A stretch of DNA of 33,219 bases, from contig JADYYD010000307.1 in assembly GCA_020853845.1 (NCBI GenBank), positions 1 through 33,219 of the forward strand, in the 5' to 3' direction. The notes beneath the pieces were generated by a model. It was not told the DNA's origin. It made no database searches and saw only the letters and a program-made list of their open reading frames with translations. Shown here one piece after another: positions 1 through 9,000 of the stretch (its first letter is position 1; the number at the start of each line of letters is the position of its first letter). Source of the DNA: Candidatus Melainabacteria bacterium (lineage in GTDB: Bacteria; Cyanobacteriota; Vampirovibrionia; Obscuribacterales; Obscuribacteraceae). The position numbers and the translations under genes are program-made.

Positions 1-1160
1 ATATAGACCGGCGAATCCGCAGGCGCGCAGCCGTCATTATTCAGCAACTCGGAGACTGCTCTGTGAGGCATTATGTGCTTCATTTTCAAGGCTGAGACAT
101 CGTAAACAACTACCGGCTGATCGCATTTGTACATGGGAGCCGAGCGCGTATTGCCGACCCTTTCGCTGCCGTCTTTGGGATTGAAAAACCAGCGCAGAAC
201 TCCGGAAATATTTATCTGCGGATCGTTCTTCGCCACGTACAGACTGACGTGCTTGCCGGCGCGAACCACATGCTTTACCTGCGTCTTGAATGCAAAAGCG
301 TCCATATCGGCGCGTGACAAGATTATATTGTCGAACTTGCGAAGTTCGCTATGTTCGCAGGTTTCAAGACAATATTCGACAATCATCATATTGCCGACAC
401 TGTTTCCTGCCAGAGTAATCTTCTCGTCGGGAAACTCTTTCAACAATCGCCGGACCAGACCATTGAACCGCTCTTGCGAACGCGGGTAGGTCATAGTCGA
501 GCCGCCATAATTGCCTTTGACAGAGCCCCAGGCGTAAGCTACTACAGGTATGCGTGTAGCTTCTTCCAGCGCAGCAGCCTGGTTCATCGAGCCTTCGAAA
601 CCAATACAGCATCCGTGCACGAAGATGATGAACTCGCGGCGTTTGTTTATCTCCATTGCCTTGCGCAAGGAAGCAACCAGACGTTCGAACTCATCTGTCT
701 TCTCGAACACTTGATTCTTGAATGTTTCCTCCGCCGCGGACAGCGCTTGCGATGCCGCTTCGGTGGACACGGACGTCGATGACGACAGGCTTTCCGTCGT
801 CTCTACAGTCGAGTTTTGCCCAGCGCTTCCATTGCTCTGAGCGACTTGTGCCTCACCAATTTTCTCGTCCTTCTCACTGCGCAAGCTCCAGCCCCACAGA
901 GGCAGAGGCGTCATCTCCTCAGCCTCTTCGGCGGTCACTTTCAGCTTCACCTGCTGGCAGCCGTAATACAGCGCATCCACAGGCTCGATCATCTGCACGC
1001 CAAAGTCCTGATGGTCGCCGCGAACGACAGTCTTATCGCGGTCGGTCACATAAAGTATGGGTAACGATAAAACTCGCCTGGATTTGTCGGTGGCCGCCGC
1101 CCACACAGGCGACGAAAAACAGGCGGCAAGAAGATAGAGAGAAATAATCAGCCTGAGCAA
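1..1160 (-). CDS. Secreted alpha/beta hydrolase, DUF900-like (3' end cut by window edge)
   Basis: An open frame runs on the minus strand from about 1160 to the window edge without a stop, so the C-terminus is missing (386 codons visible). I place the start at a TTG because GGAG lies 7 nt upstream and no in-frame ATG is near; the only nearby ATG (1180) is in another frame and stops after ten codons. The N-terminus is a signal peptide (LLRLIISLYLLAACFSS). It is followed by LPILYVTDRDK, which resembles the opening of DUF900/lipase-like hydrolases, then a Ser/Thr-rich linker with a predicted helix. The fold itself shows FIIFVHG (oxyanion strand), VAYAWGS and the nucleophile elbow LAGNSVGNMM (G-x-S-x-G). 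Late in the visible part is SRADMDAF, a possible acid region. Family assignment comes from these motifs. The substrate is unknown; an envelope esterase or lipase is an inference. Confidence 0.8.
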   Translation of the reverse strand, partial: MLRLIISLYLLAACFSSPVWAAATDKSRRVLSLPILYVTDRDKTVVRGDHQDFGVQMIEPVDALYYGCQQVKLKVTAEEAEEMTPLPLWGWSLRSEKDEKIGEAQVAQSNGSAGQNSTVETTESLSSSTSVSTEAASQALSAAEETFKNQVFEKTDEFERLVASLRKAMEINKRREFIIFVHGCCIGFEGSMNQAAALEEATRIPVVAYAWGSVKGNYGGSTMTYPRSQERFNGLVRRLLKEFPDEKITLAGNSVGNMMIVEYCLETCEHSELRKFDNIILSRADMDAFAFKTQVKHVVRAGKHVSLYVAKNDPQINISGVLRWFFNPKDGSERVGNTRSAPMYKCDQPVVVYDVSALKMKHIMPHRAVSELLNNDGCAPADSPVY

Positions 1161-1430
1161 TATCGGTCTCCGTTGCGCATCAACCCGCAATGCCGATGCG
1201 ACTCAAAATGATTGTAACTGATAAGCCCGCCGGCGCGGCAGGGGAGTTAACCAAACCGCGAATTTGGTCTGTTTTAAAGGCGGTCTTGCTCTTTCAAAAC
1301 CTGATGTAGGTTGGCTTGCAGCTATTGGACAGGCGGTGGAGGGTCATTTAATGTTCGAAATAAACGAAAGTGGGGTTCTACGGCTCTCGCAATCCGGGCA
1401 TATTAATGACTGTGCCGGGGGGATATTTTG

Positions 1431-2717
1431 ATGCGCTTAGTAAAAAACTCTAGATTTTCATCCGCTGTCAGGCTTTCAGTCTTCGGAGCGACTTCAGCAC
1501 TCTTTCTTGCCGGCGCACTGGCGCAAAACGCCTTCGCTGACCAGTATTACGACTACGGAATGAAGCTTTTTCAGCAGCGCAATTTCAAAGGCGCAGGGCA
1601 GTATTTCGACATTCGCCTCAAATCAAATCCCAATGATGCATACGCCCAGTATTATCGAGCCGTTTGCTATCACGCAACCAACGACTTGCAGAAAGCAAAG
1701 GATATGTACGCATCGATTATTGCCACTACCCCCGATGCCAATGTGAGAGGTCTGGCACAAAAGCAATTGAAGAGAATCGAGGACGCGTTGGGGCTTCCAG
1801 CCAGCGGCAGTACCTCGGCTGGTAAAAGCTCCACAGCAAGCGGAAGCGCAACGTCGTCGGGGTTATCTTCGGCCGCATCTGATCCGGACACTATTCAAGC
1901 CGGTCCGACCATAATTCCTCCCAATGCGCGCGCCTATTTCACTATCACGCCAGGCGGCAACGACCTGATCGTCGACGGTGCCATTAATAGTCGCGGACTG
2001 AAGTTCAAATTCGACACTGGAGCACACAGCGTTTTTCTCGGGAAGAACCACCTTCGCCAGTTGGGCATTCAGCCGCCGACTACAAAAGCGACCGGCAAAG
2101 CCGGTGGCGTCGGTGGAACGGTAGACACCTGGACCGTCCCCGCCAATGTCACCGTTGGCGGTATCACCAAGAAAATCAATTTAACAGTAGCCGAAGAATT
2201 CGATACCGAGCCGCTGCTCGGACAAATGTTCTTTGAAGACCTCGAATACGAGATCGACAACAAAGGACGTTGCATTTATTTCCGCAAGCCGCAAGAAATT
2301 TTGAGAAGCGACAAGGGCGATCAATATTCAATTCCATTTCGAAAGAAAGGAAAGCACCTTGTCGTCGCCCTGGAAGGACCGAAAGGCAGGAAAACAGACA
2401 TTCTTGTCGACACGGGCGCATACAGTGTTTTGTTCAGCAAACAGAACATGACCGATCTAGATCTCGATTTGCCGCAGGATGCCGATGAAGTTTCATTCCA
2501 GGGAGTCGGCGGTACATCCACCGGCCGCAAATTTGTGGTCGACGAATTGAGACTCGGCCCGATCATCATGCGTCACATTCCGGTGGTCGTCGACACGGGA
2601 AACAAGGGCGCGATCGGCAAGGAGGGCGCAAGAGAAGGCTTGCTGGGACAAGAATTTTTCAGCAGTTGGCGATTTGCCGTCGACAATAAAAATCAGCGCT
2701 TGCGCTTCTTCCATTGA
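1431..2717 (+). CDS. Secreted TPR protein with two retropepsin-like aspartyl protease domains
   Basis: The open frame begins at a TTG at 1428, but the ATG at 1431 is preferred because a GGGGGGA run ends about 7 nt upstream. Residue numbers here count from the TTG. A signal peptide covers about 1-37 (cleavage near NAFA/DQ). Residues 38-120 form TPR-like helices (YDYGMKLFQQRNF, AYAQYYRAVCYH). A Ser/Gly/Ala linker follows at 124-155. Two homologous protease-like modules come next. The first has FKFDTGAHSVFL with Asp196 and ends in LLGQMFF. The second has DILVDTGAYSVLF with Asp328 and ends in LLGQEFF. Each DTG plus the downstream LLG strand matches the gag-type/retropepsin-like fold (PF13975/PF13650 type). 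Two modules in one chain could supply both catalytic aspartates without dimerisation, as in pepsin; that is inference. The gene stands alone between the divergent hydrolase and a convergent hypothetical. Confidence 0.85.
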   Translation: MRLVKNSRFSSAVRLSVFGATSALFLAGALAQNAFADQYYDYGMKLFQQRNFKGAGQYFDIRLKSNPNDAYAQYYRAVCYHATNDLQKAKDMYASIIATTPDANVRGLAQKQLKRIEDALGLPASGSTSAGKSSTASGSATSSGLSSAASDPDTIQAGPTIIPPNARAYFTITPGGNDLIVDGAINSRGLKFKFDTGAHSVFLGKNHLRQLGIQPPTTKATGKAGGVGGTVDTWTVPANVTVGGITKKINLTVAEEFDTEPLLGQMFFEDLEYEIDNKGRCIYFRKPQEILRSDKGDQYSIPFRKKGKHLVVALEGPKGRKTDILVDTGAYSVLFSKQNMTDLDLDLPQDADEVSFQGVGGTSTGRKFVVDELRLGPIIMRHIPVVVDTGNKGAIGKEGAREGLLGQEFFSSWRFAVDNKNQRLRFFH

Positions 2718-2753
2718 TTGTCGTGCGGTGAACTTTCGCTCTCAATGTTTCAT

Positions 2754-3437
2754 CTAAGTCTTCTGCATCTCGCGCTTCCATGCAGCAAAGTCGGCTTGGA
2801 AATTGTTGGTGACATTGCGCCTGGTGTATAGATTGGTATAAAGATCCAAGCCTGTCGCCATAACGGCCGCGGAAGCAGCAACGGTCGGGTGTTTAATCGG
2901 AGCTTTTTCATTCAACATCGCGAAAGCACCGGCAAATCCATATCCACCGAAGACGGCATCCCTCGTTAAGGCCAGCTCTTTGTTGTACTTGCTGAATCTT
3001 TCAGCATCTGCTTGAGGCATGGATTTGAGGACATCCTTCGCGGCACCGCCTGCCAGCCCGGCATTGATTGCGCTTGCAGAAGAGACGCCCAGTCCGGACA
3101 ATAGCACCATCAAGTTTGCATCCGGGCGCCGACGAGCAATGCTGATGCCCATCATGGCAGTCGTGGTCCCGAGCATCTGAACTGCACCATAGTAATTCTG
3201 ATTTTCAATCGCCGTATTCAATTTTTCTATCAGTTTAGTGCGATGCTCAACCGATAGCGACTCTCTGGCGTCCGGCCTCACGAATTGCGCAGGTTCGGCT
3301 TTTGGAAAGTTTGCATACTCAGGCTTTGCAAAAACGTAAGAGGCGAAAACATCTCCTGCCGGAGCCATTTCCTTTGGTGGCGACTGTTCTGAACCTTTCG
3401 CCTGACCGCGCATAACATCGCCAATCTCACCTGCCAT
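2754..3437 (-). CDS. Hypothetical protein with hydrophobic Ala/Gly-rich segments
   Basis: I do not recognise this family. The frame can extend to a GTG at 3479, but that codon has no Shine-Dalgarno. The ATG at 3437 has GGAG 10 nt upstream, so it is preferred (227 residues). The N-terminal third is polar and Pro/Glu-rich (SEQSPPKEMAPAG, KPEYANFPKAEP). A helical region follows (SVEHRTKLIEKLNTAI), then three weakly hydrophobic Ala/Gly stretches (MLGTTTAMMGISIA, LLSGLGVSSASAINAGLAGG, HPTVAASAAVMATGLDLY). They could be membrane or membrane-associated helices. The C-terminus is polar. There is no signal peptide. It converges on the protease gene with a 36-bp gap and stands alone. Coding status is supported by length and codon structure only. 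Confidence 0.6.
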   Translation of the reverse strand: MAGEIGDVMRGQAKGSEQSPPKEMAPAGDVFASYVFAKPEYANFPKAEPAQFVRPDARESLSVEHRTKLIEKLNTAIENQNYYGAVQMLGTTTAMMGISIARRRPDANLMVLLSGLGVSSASAINAGLAGGAAKDVLKSMPQADAERFSKYNKELALTRDAVFGGYGFAGAFAMLNEKAPIKHPTVAASAAVMATGLDLYTNLYTRRNVTNNFQADFAAWKREMQKT

Positions 3438-3693
3438 AGCAAGAGCACTCCGTAATTTGGTCGTTGGGGGGGACAACACTAAAGTAGAGCAGGGAAATAA
3501 CGAAGGAGTAACAACGCTGCGCCAGGCATTAAATTGCCCTGTTTCGAGTGCTTAGACATCCCCTGATCGGGTTGCCGGTAATGGCGAAAAGCAAGCCAGT
3601 TCAGATTGATGCTCTCCCCCTCAGCAGAGGGAGGCACAAATGGACCAATAAGTTCAAGATAGAAAAGTAGGAATCACTGAGGGCCGCACATAT

Positions 3694-3879
3694 ATGTTGC
3701 TGGAAAAAAGACTGTTGAAACTTTTGGTAGCTCGCGATCTTTTGGAAAAAGGCGAAGATGAGCAAGCGATGCAACTCTTCAAAAGCGCGATAAAAGACTG
3801 CCCTCAGAGCGATAAATGGCTGGTGGACTCCTTCGTGACCCAACTAGAAGGCTTCTCGGAAATTAAAGACATCGCCTGA
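3694..3879 (+). CDS. Small 61-residue helical protein, possibly a single TPR-like hairpin
   Basis: This short frame encodes an all-helical, charged protein (LLEKRLLKLLVARDLLEK, GEDEQAMQLFKSAIKDCPQ). The second part has the spacing of one TPR-like helix pair with a proline at the end (AMQLFKSAIKDCP). A GAGGG lies about 11 nt before the ATG, which is a loose ribosome-binding site. The opposite-strand frame over the same interval is low in charged residues and Phe/Gln-rich, as expected for an antisense shadow. The gene converges with the minus-strand gene that ends at 3886, 6 bp away. No function can be assigned. Confidence 0.5.
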   Translation: MLLEKRLLKLLVARDLLEKGEDEQAMQLFKSAIKDCPQSDKWLVDSFVTQLEGFSEIKDIA

Positions 3880-3885
3880 GAGCGC

Positions 3886-4827
3886 TCAGTAAAAGCGACT
3901 GACGTAGCGATTGTCCACTACATCGCCGTCAACGTGCTCAGATGTAATGACTGCGACTTGGATGCTGGCTGAATCATACTGTTTGCGCAGAGCGCAAGCA
4001 AACACCTCGGCGCGCTCGATAGCAGCTTCGCTTGAGACAGCAACAGTGACTGGAAATTGTTGATCTAGCAAATCGCGGATAGTCGGGAAATAGCGCTCTT
4101 CCGTGGCGCCGTTCCTGTGCGTGACGATGAAACGCCCGTAGCTTGAGTGCATGTATGATCCCGATTCATTTGCAGCGACGAGCTGGACGGGAACGCCGCC
4201 CAACAATTCGCCTTCAGCGTTTTTGAAAACAAGGGTTCTCGGGCATCGGCGCCATTCAACGCCATCTTTGTCGGTGAACAAAAACGGAACTGGATTGTCG
4301 CCGCCGTATGCGAACTTCAATTGCGTGAAATCGCTCAGCTTGAGGCTTGTGATGCGCCCGCGCGAGTCTTTCCTGTAGCTGAAGTTATCGCAATCTTCGG
4401 GGGCCTGATGTTCAGTCCATGTGCTTCCATCATCAAAGTAGCGAACTTCGATAAATCCATTTCCCAGGTGGTTGGCTCTTATAGTGCAAATTATCTCACC
4501 GCGGCTGTCTTCAATAACAGTGCGGCTGTCGAGGAAATTGGGACCGGAATAGATCGTTTCGACGTCGCCGTTAGGAAGAAGTCTCTCCACAAATCGATAC
4601 TCTCTATTGTGCGGATAAACGCCCGCCTTGAGCGTTTCGCTCGTCAAATAGATGTCGTAATCGCATTTCGTCGTCGGCGCTGTTTGTCCGAAATACTCTT
4701 GCGTCTGGTCGAGAGAAACATCATCAATATGAGGAACAAATTGCTTTTCATCTCGCTTGCGTGCACCGGCGCGGCGGGCTCGGTTCGGTTTTGCGGCGTT
4801 TGCTGGAAATCCGATGGTTTGACCCAT
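3886..4827 (-). CDS. Hypothetical protein with YD/RHS-like beta repeats
   Basis: The frame opens further upstream at a TTG (4926), but ATG 4827 has AAGGA 8 nt before it and is preferred (313 residues). After a basic N-terminus (NRARRAGARKRDEKQ) the protein is a run of short beta-strand units with Asp-Gly or Arg-Gly turns: FVERLLPNGDVETIYSG, VIEDSRGEIICTIRA, FRYFDDGSTW-like segments, SYRKDSRGRITSLKL and FTDKDGVEWRR. This resembles YD/RHS-type repeats without the canonical consensus. The C-terminal part (FPVTVAVSSEAAIERAEVFA) looks like a separate alpha/beta segment. No signal peptide is visible with this start. It shares the pattern 'x-x-GRITSLxx' and 'DGVEW/EGYRW' with the divergently transcribed gene at 5366, so the two look like distant paralogues. 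Function unknown. Confidence 0.65.
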   Translation of the reverse strand: MGQTIGFPANAAKPNRARRAGARKRDEKQFVPHIDDVSLDQTQEYFGQTAPTTKCDYDIYLTSETLKAGVYPHNREYRFVERLLPNGDVETIYSGPNFLDSRTVIEDSRGEIICTIRANHLGNGFIEVRYFDDGSTWTEHQAPEDCDNFSYRKDSRGRITSLKLSDFTQLKFAYGGDNPVPFLFTDKDGVEWRRCPRTLVFKNAEGELLGGVPVQLVAANESGSYMHSSYGRFIVTHRNGATEERYFPTIRDLLDQQFPVTVAVSSEAAIERAEVFACALRKQYDSASIQVAVITSEHVDGDVVDNRYVSRFY

Positions 4828-5096
4828 AATCGTGTTCCTTTTTAAAAGCTTGTCGCCCGAAGAGGCGGACAAAGTATTAGCGGCGCTTGGCGGGACTGCA
4901 TGCATTCTGAAGTCAAAATGTTTCAACGAAGTTTCAGAACCAGCGTGCCGCGAAGTTCATTTGACTGAACTGGGCATTGCCAGCAATTCACCCCGAGATC
5001 GCCTTGGATAAAGACTTGGCGGCGTCGAGCCCGGGCGATTGCACTTCAGTGAGTCAGGTAGGCAAAGCGCTCCATAGCGCGCATAATGAAATCACG

Positions 5097-5126
5097 TTGT
5101 ACTCCAACCTTTTGAGCTTACATACT
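5097..5126 (+). promoter_or_regulatory. Candidate sigma-70-type promoter of a short RNA
   Basis: TTGTAC at 5097-5102 and CATACT at 5121-5126 are separated by 18 bp, a tolerable match to -35 and -10 elements. Transcription would start near 5133 and end at the terminator T-run near 5208, giving an RNA of about 75 nt. This rests on a weak motif match only. Confidence 0.25.
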
Positions 5127-5174
5127 CCTGGTAAAAAAGTAATACATAGCTCTCCTGACTCGTACAGCTTTAAT

Positions 5175-5208
5175 CAGACTCTCGGCACTGCCGGGAGTCT
5201 GCCTTTTT
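5175..5208 (+). terminator. Strong intrinsic terminator without an upstream gene
   Basis: CAGACTCTCGGC pairs with GCCGGGAGTCTG over 12 bp with one G-T pair and a 3-nt loop (ACT), followed by CC and five T. The nearest plus-strand gene upstream is the 61-codon gene ending at 3879, on the far side of a minus-strand gene. The terminator therefore must end a short RNA initiated in this gap, or attenuate the gene that begins at 5366. Confidence 0.8.
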
Positions 5209-5365
5209 ATGGCTGCTGCAAAGTTTTTGCAATACTGCTCCTGCACAATGTTTGTACTTCTAGCGCAAAGAAGTCGGCGATATTGAATTACGATTTGGAT
5301 TCAAGTTGAACTCCAGTTTGCATTCAAGTATCGGTTTTTAGCCTGAAGACAGGAGTTTACCAGCC

Positions 5366-6034
5366 ATGGCCGAAGCCACCCCCTCGGTTCAATTTGCACA
5401 ACAAAACGGCGTTATAGGCAGTCTTGGGAATGCTGTGAGCAGTGCGTCCAGCCCCTCATCTATGCAAAGAGTCGACTGGAATTACTTGACCAGGGCGATG
5501 AACGGCACAACGGCGGACGTGCCCGAAATAGAAATCGACGAAAACTATCAGGCAAACGAGAAGGCCAGAATCAGCGCAGCCATTATGAATGACATGATCG
5601 CAAATTACTGGAGTCCTGATGTCGTTCCAGAAAGAGAAAATTTGACGGATGGAACTTACACGCGAGACGGCGGAATGTACACCGTCGAAGATGGTCGCAT
5701 TACTTCACTGACGACCGCAGCCGGGCAGCGATTCTCGGACATCAAATACGACACTGAAGGCAGGGTGCTTTCGCTGAAAACGCCGGAAGGTTACAGGTGG
5801 GAGCAGCGCAATCTAGTGGGCTTCGACGGCATGTGGAAGCGCGATGGCTATGATCTGCATCTATCTAATTTACGATTGCACTACGATCGACTTATAGTCG
5901 ATTCGAAAGGCGTAACGCATATGAATACTGGTCAGCCCGGCTACATCAGCACAGTGACAATCGGCGCAGCCCGGGGCACAATGCATATCGGCAAAGATGG
6001 CGCGATGCAAAACTATTCGATAATAACCGGCTGA
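5366..6034 (+). CDS. Hypothetical protein with YD/RHS-like beta repeats
   Basis: ATG at 5366 is preceded by AGGAG with a spacer of about 10 nt. The 222-residue product has a polar, Ser/Ala-rich N-terminus (FAQQNGVIGSLGNAVSSASS), a helical segment rich in Asn/Glu, and then from about residue 90 a series of short beta units with DG or EG turns: LTDGTYTRDGGMYTVEDG, RITSLTTAAGQRFSDIKY, EGRVLSLKTPEGYRWEQ, GMWKRDGYDLHL. There is no signal peptide or membrane segment. It resembles the protein at 3886-4827 in its turn motifs. It converges on the RND pump gene with only 7 bp between the stop codons. No known domain is assigned with confidence. Confidence 0.65.
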   Translation: MAEATPSVQFAQQNGVIGSLGNAVSSASSPSSMQRVDWNYLTRAMNGTTADVPEIEIDENYQANEKARISAAIMNDMIANYWSPDVVPERENLTDGTYTRDGGMYTVEDGRITSLTTAAGQRFSDIKYDTEGRVLSLKTPEGYRWEQRNLVGFDGMWKRDGYDLHLSNLRLHYDRLIVDSKGVTHMNTGQPGYISTVTIGAARGTMHIGKDGAMQNYSIITG

Positions 6035-6041
6035 CTTCGCA

Positions 6042-9000
6042 CTACTGGTGGTGCGTGCCTGCCAGCGGCGCCTCTTCTTCGACCACCCGCGGTTTTTTCC
6101 GCGCCCGCCATTTTTGACGCATCGTGCCCACATATTCGTAAACGACCGGGACCAGATACAAACTCAGGATTGAAGACAGAACCATGCCGCCGCAAACGGC
6201 TGTTCCCAGCGAGTGACGGCTGGCAGCGCCGGCGCCATGTGCGAAGACGAGAGGCAAGATACCCATTATGAAAGCGAGCGAGGTCATAAGGATCGGCCGC
6301 AGCCGGATGGTCGCGGCTTTCACGACCGCCTCTTTCACGCTCAGTCCTCTTTCGTAGAGCTGGTTGGCATACTCGACAATCAAGATAGCGTTCTTGCTCG
6401 CCAGTCCGATAAGCATCACCAGCCCGATTTGGCAGAACACGTCATTTTCCAAACCGCGCGCCGATTGGGCAGAAAGTGCCCCCAACATGGCCAGCGGGAC
6501 CGACAACAAAATGATGAATGGATCGAGAAAACTTTCGTACTGGGCGGCAAGAACAAGGAAAACGAAAACAAAGCCGAGAGCGAACAGAATAAACGACTTG
6601 CTTCCCGACTCCATCTGTTCGAGCGCGATACCCGACCATTCATAGCCCATTCCGGGTGGCAAATGTTGTTTCGCCAACTGCTCCATCTTTTCCATAGCTT
6701 GACCGGAGCTGACACCAGGGGCGGCACTGCCGTTGATTTCGGTAGAGCGGAAAAGATTGAAGTGTGTAATAGTCTGCGGCGTCGTGGTGCGGGTCACTGT
6801 CACGAGATTGGCGAGACTGATCATTTTGCCCGACTTAGAGCGCACGTAAAATTGCTCGATGTCTTTCGGATTGGAGCGGAATTTCTGATCGGCTTGAACA
6901 TAGACTCGATAGATACGGCTGCCCATATCGAAATCGTTGACGTACTCGGAGCCGAGGAAGACTTGCAGAGTGCGGAAAACGTCGTTCATGTCGACGCCAA
7001 GAGACTTGGCTTTGTCGCGAAAAACAGTAACGACAAGCTGCGGAGAATTGGCTTTGAAGCTGGAGAAAACGCCTCGCAGTTCCGGGCATTCGTTGCCCTT
7101 CTGGCACATCAACTTGGTGGCGTCCGCGATCATCTTGGTGTCGCCGCCCAGCATGTCCTGCAATTCGAATTGGAAACCGCCGAAATTGCCGAGACCTTCG
7201 ATTACGGGCGGGTTGAACGGAATGACCGTAGCGTCAGTTATCTGCGACAAAGGACCGCGAATGCGCTCGATAATCTGGTCGAGAGATTGACCGTCGTGGC
7301 GTTCTTTCCATGGTTTCAAACTGGCGAAAAGCAAGCCGTTATTCGGAGAATTGCCTGCGAAGCTGAATCCGGCAATACCGAAATTGGACTCGATGGCCGG
7401 CTCTTTGCTCAACGCCTCGTCGACCCGCTTCAGAACATCAGCGGTATATCCCAGAGAAACACCTTCGGGCGATTCGACGATGACGATGAAATAACCTTGA
7501 TCTTCGTTAGGCACGAAACCTCTGGGCACGGTCGTGAACAACCAGTACGTCAAGCCCATGCAGACTAAGAAGGCGAGAATCACGAGCGGTTTCACTTTCA
7601 GTGCCAGACGCAGTGTCCACTCATAACTCGACTTCAGCCAGTCGAGGAAAGCATTGACCGGGGCGAAGATAATGCTCTTTTTGTCGGAGTGCCCTTTGAG
7701 CCATTTAGCCGAAAGAGCGGGCGTCAGGGTGAGAGCGACGAAGGTGGAGATGCCTACGGAGCAAGCGATTGTGAGGGCGAATTGCCGGTAGAGAAGACCG
7801 GTGGTGCCGGGGAAAAAGGCGACGGGAATGAACACCGCGCCCAGCACAAGAGAGATGGCAATGACTGCGCCGGTGATTTCGCGCATCGATTCTTGCGCTG
7901 CTTCGATGCCGCTCAAAGAGCGTTCCTTTATCAATCGGCTGATGTTCTCGATGACGACGATAGCGTCGTCGACGACCAGACCGGTCGCCAGCGTGATGCC
8001 GAAAAGAGTCAGCGTATTGATGGAAAAGCCGAGCGCTTGCATGAATGCGAACGTGCCGACCAGTGACACGGGAATGGTCACTGACGGAATGAAAGTGCTG
8101 CGCCAGTCTTGCAAGAATAAGAATGTGACGAGAACGACAAGCCCAATCGCCTGAGCGAGGGTAATCAAAACCTCCTTAATAGATTCGCGAACAGCAAGGG
8201 TTGTGTCGAATGCATAGTCATACTCGAGACCGGGCGGAAACCGTTTGGAAAGGCGCGCCATTTCGTCGCGCACGCCTTTAGAAACTTCCAGGGCATTGGC
8301 GGTGGGAGTCTGGAAGATACCAATACCGACGGCTTCTCGACCGCGATAGCGCACGATTGACTGATAGTTCTCAGCGCCCAATTCGGCACGTCCCACGTCG
8401 CTCAGGCGAATCATCTGACCATCGGGAGTGGCGCGGATGATCATGTTTTCGAATTCTTGGGGTGTCTTCAAACGGCCGACAGCGCGCACACTCATCTGAT
8501 AAAGCTGCCCGTCCGGCGCCGGCGGCTGCCCGATTTGCCCGGCGGCGACTTGAACGTTCTGCTCGGCTACGGCATTGACCACGTCTACGGCTGTCAGATT
8601 GCGATTGGCGAGCTTTTGCGGGTCGAGCCAGACGCGCATGGAATATTTGCGCTCGCCGAATATCTGCGCGTCACCGACGCCTTTAACGCGTTTCAAGGCG
8701 TCCTTGATATAAACGTCGGCATAATTACTGATGAATTGGCTGTCGTAGCGATTATCACGACAGCCGATGCCGATTGCCAAAACGAACTGGCTGGAGACTT
8801 TGTTGACGGCGACACCGGTCCGTTTCACATCTTCGGGCAGGCGCCCTTCGACAGCGGCAACTCGTGTTTGCACGTCCACGGAAGCAAGGTCGACATCGCG
8901 CTCGAGATTGAAAGTGATATCGACTGAGGCGGTTCCATCATTACCGCTGGTGGAGCTGATGTAGCGGATATTCTGCGCGCCGTTTATCTGTTTTTCCAAA

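Larger units (their letters stand above)
4828..5365. other. 538-bp intergenic region between divergent paralogues
   Basis: No convincing protein gene is seen here. A 110-codon frame on the plus strand runs straight through the terminator hairpin at 5175-5201, lacks a ribosome-binding site and has no recognisable composition, so I reject it. The region must hold the promoters for both flanking genes. It also contains a strong plus-strand intrinsic terminator with no coding sequence upstream of it, and a possible promoter about 50 bp before that terminator, which together could define a small RNA or a leader attenuator for the gene at 5366. Confidence 0.5.

Noticed and set aside
1255-1285. Hairpin ACCAAA/TTTGGT before the protease gene
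   Set aside because: Only 6 bp, AT-rich, with no proper T-run; not enough for a terminator call.
4980-5100. c-di-GMP (GEMM-type) riboswitch upstream of the orphan terminator
   Set aside because: A short stretch (ATTGCAC...GGTAGG) looks similar, but the conserved core elements and their order are missing.
4977-5309. 110-codon plus-strand frame in the gap between the YD-like genes
   Set aside because: It lacks a ribosome-binding site, runs through a strong terminator hairpin and has the composition of untranslated DNA.
6213-7568. 451-codon plus-strand open frame
   Set aside because: It lies wholly antisense to the RND pump gene, whose motifs and length are unmistakable. The translation is His/Arg/Asp-rich with no recognisable domain, typical of a shadow frame in GC-rich DNA.
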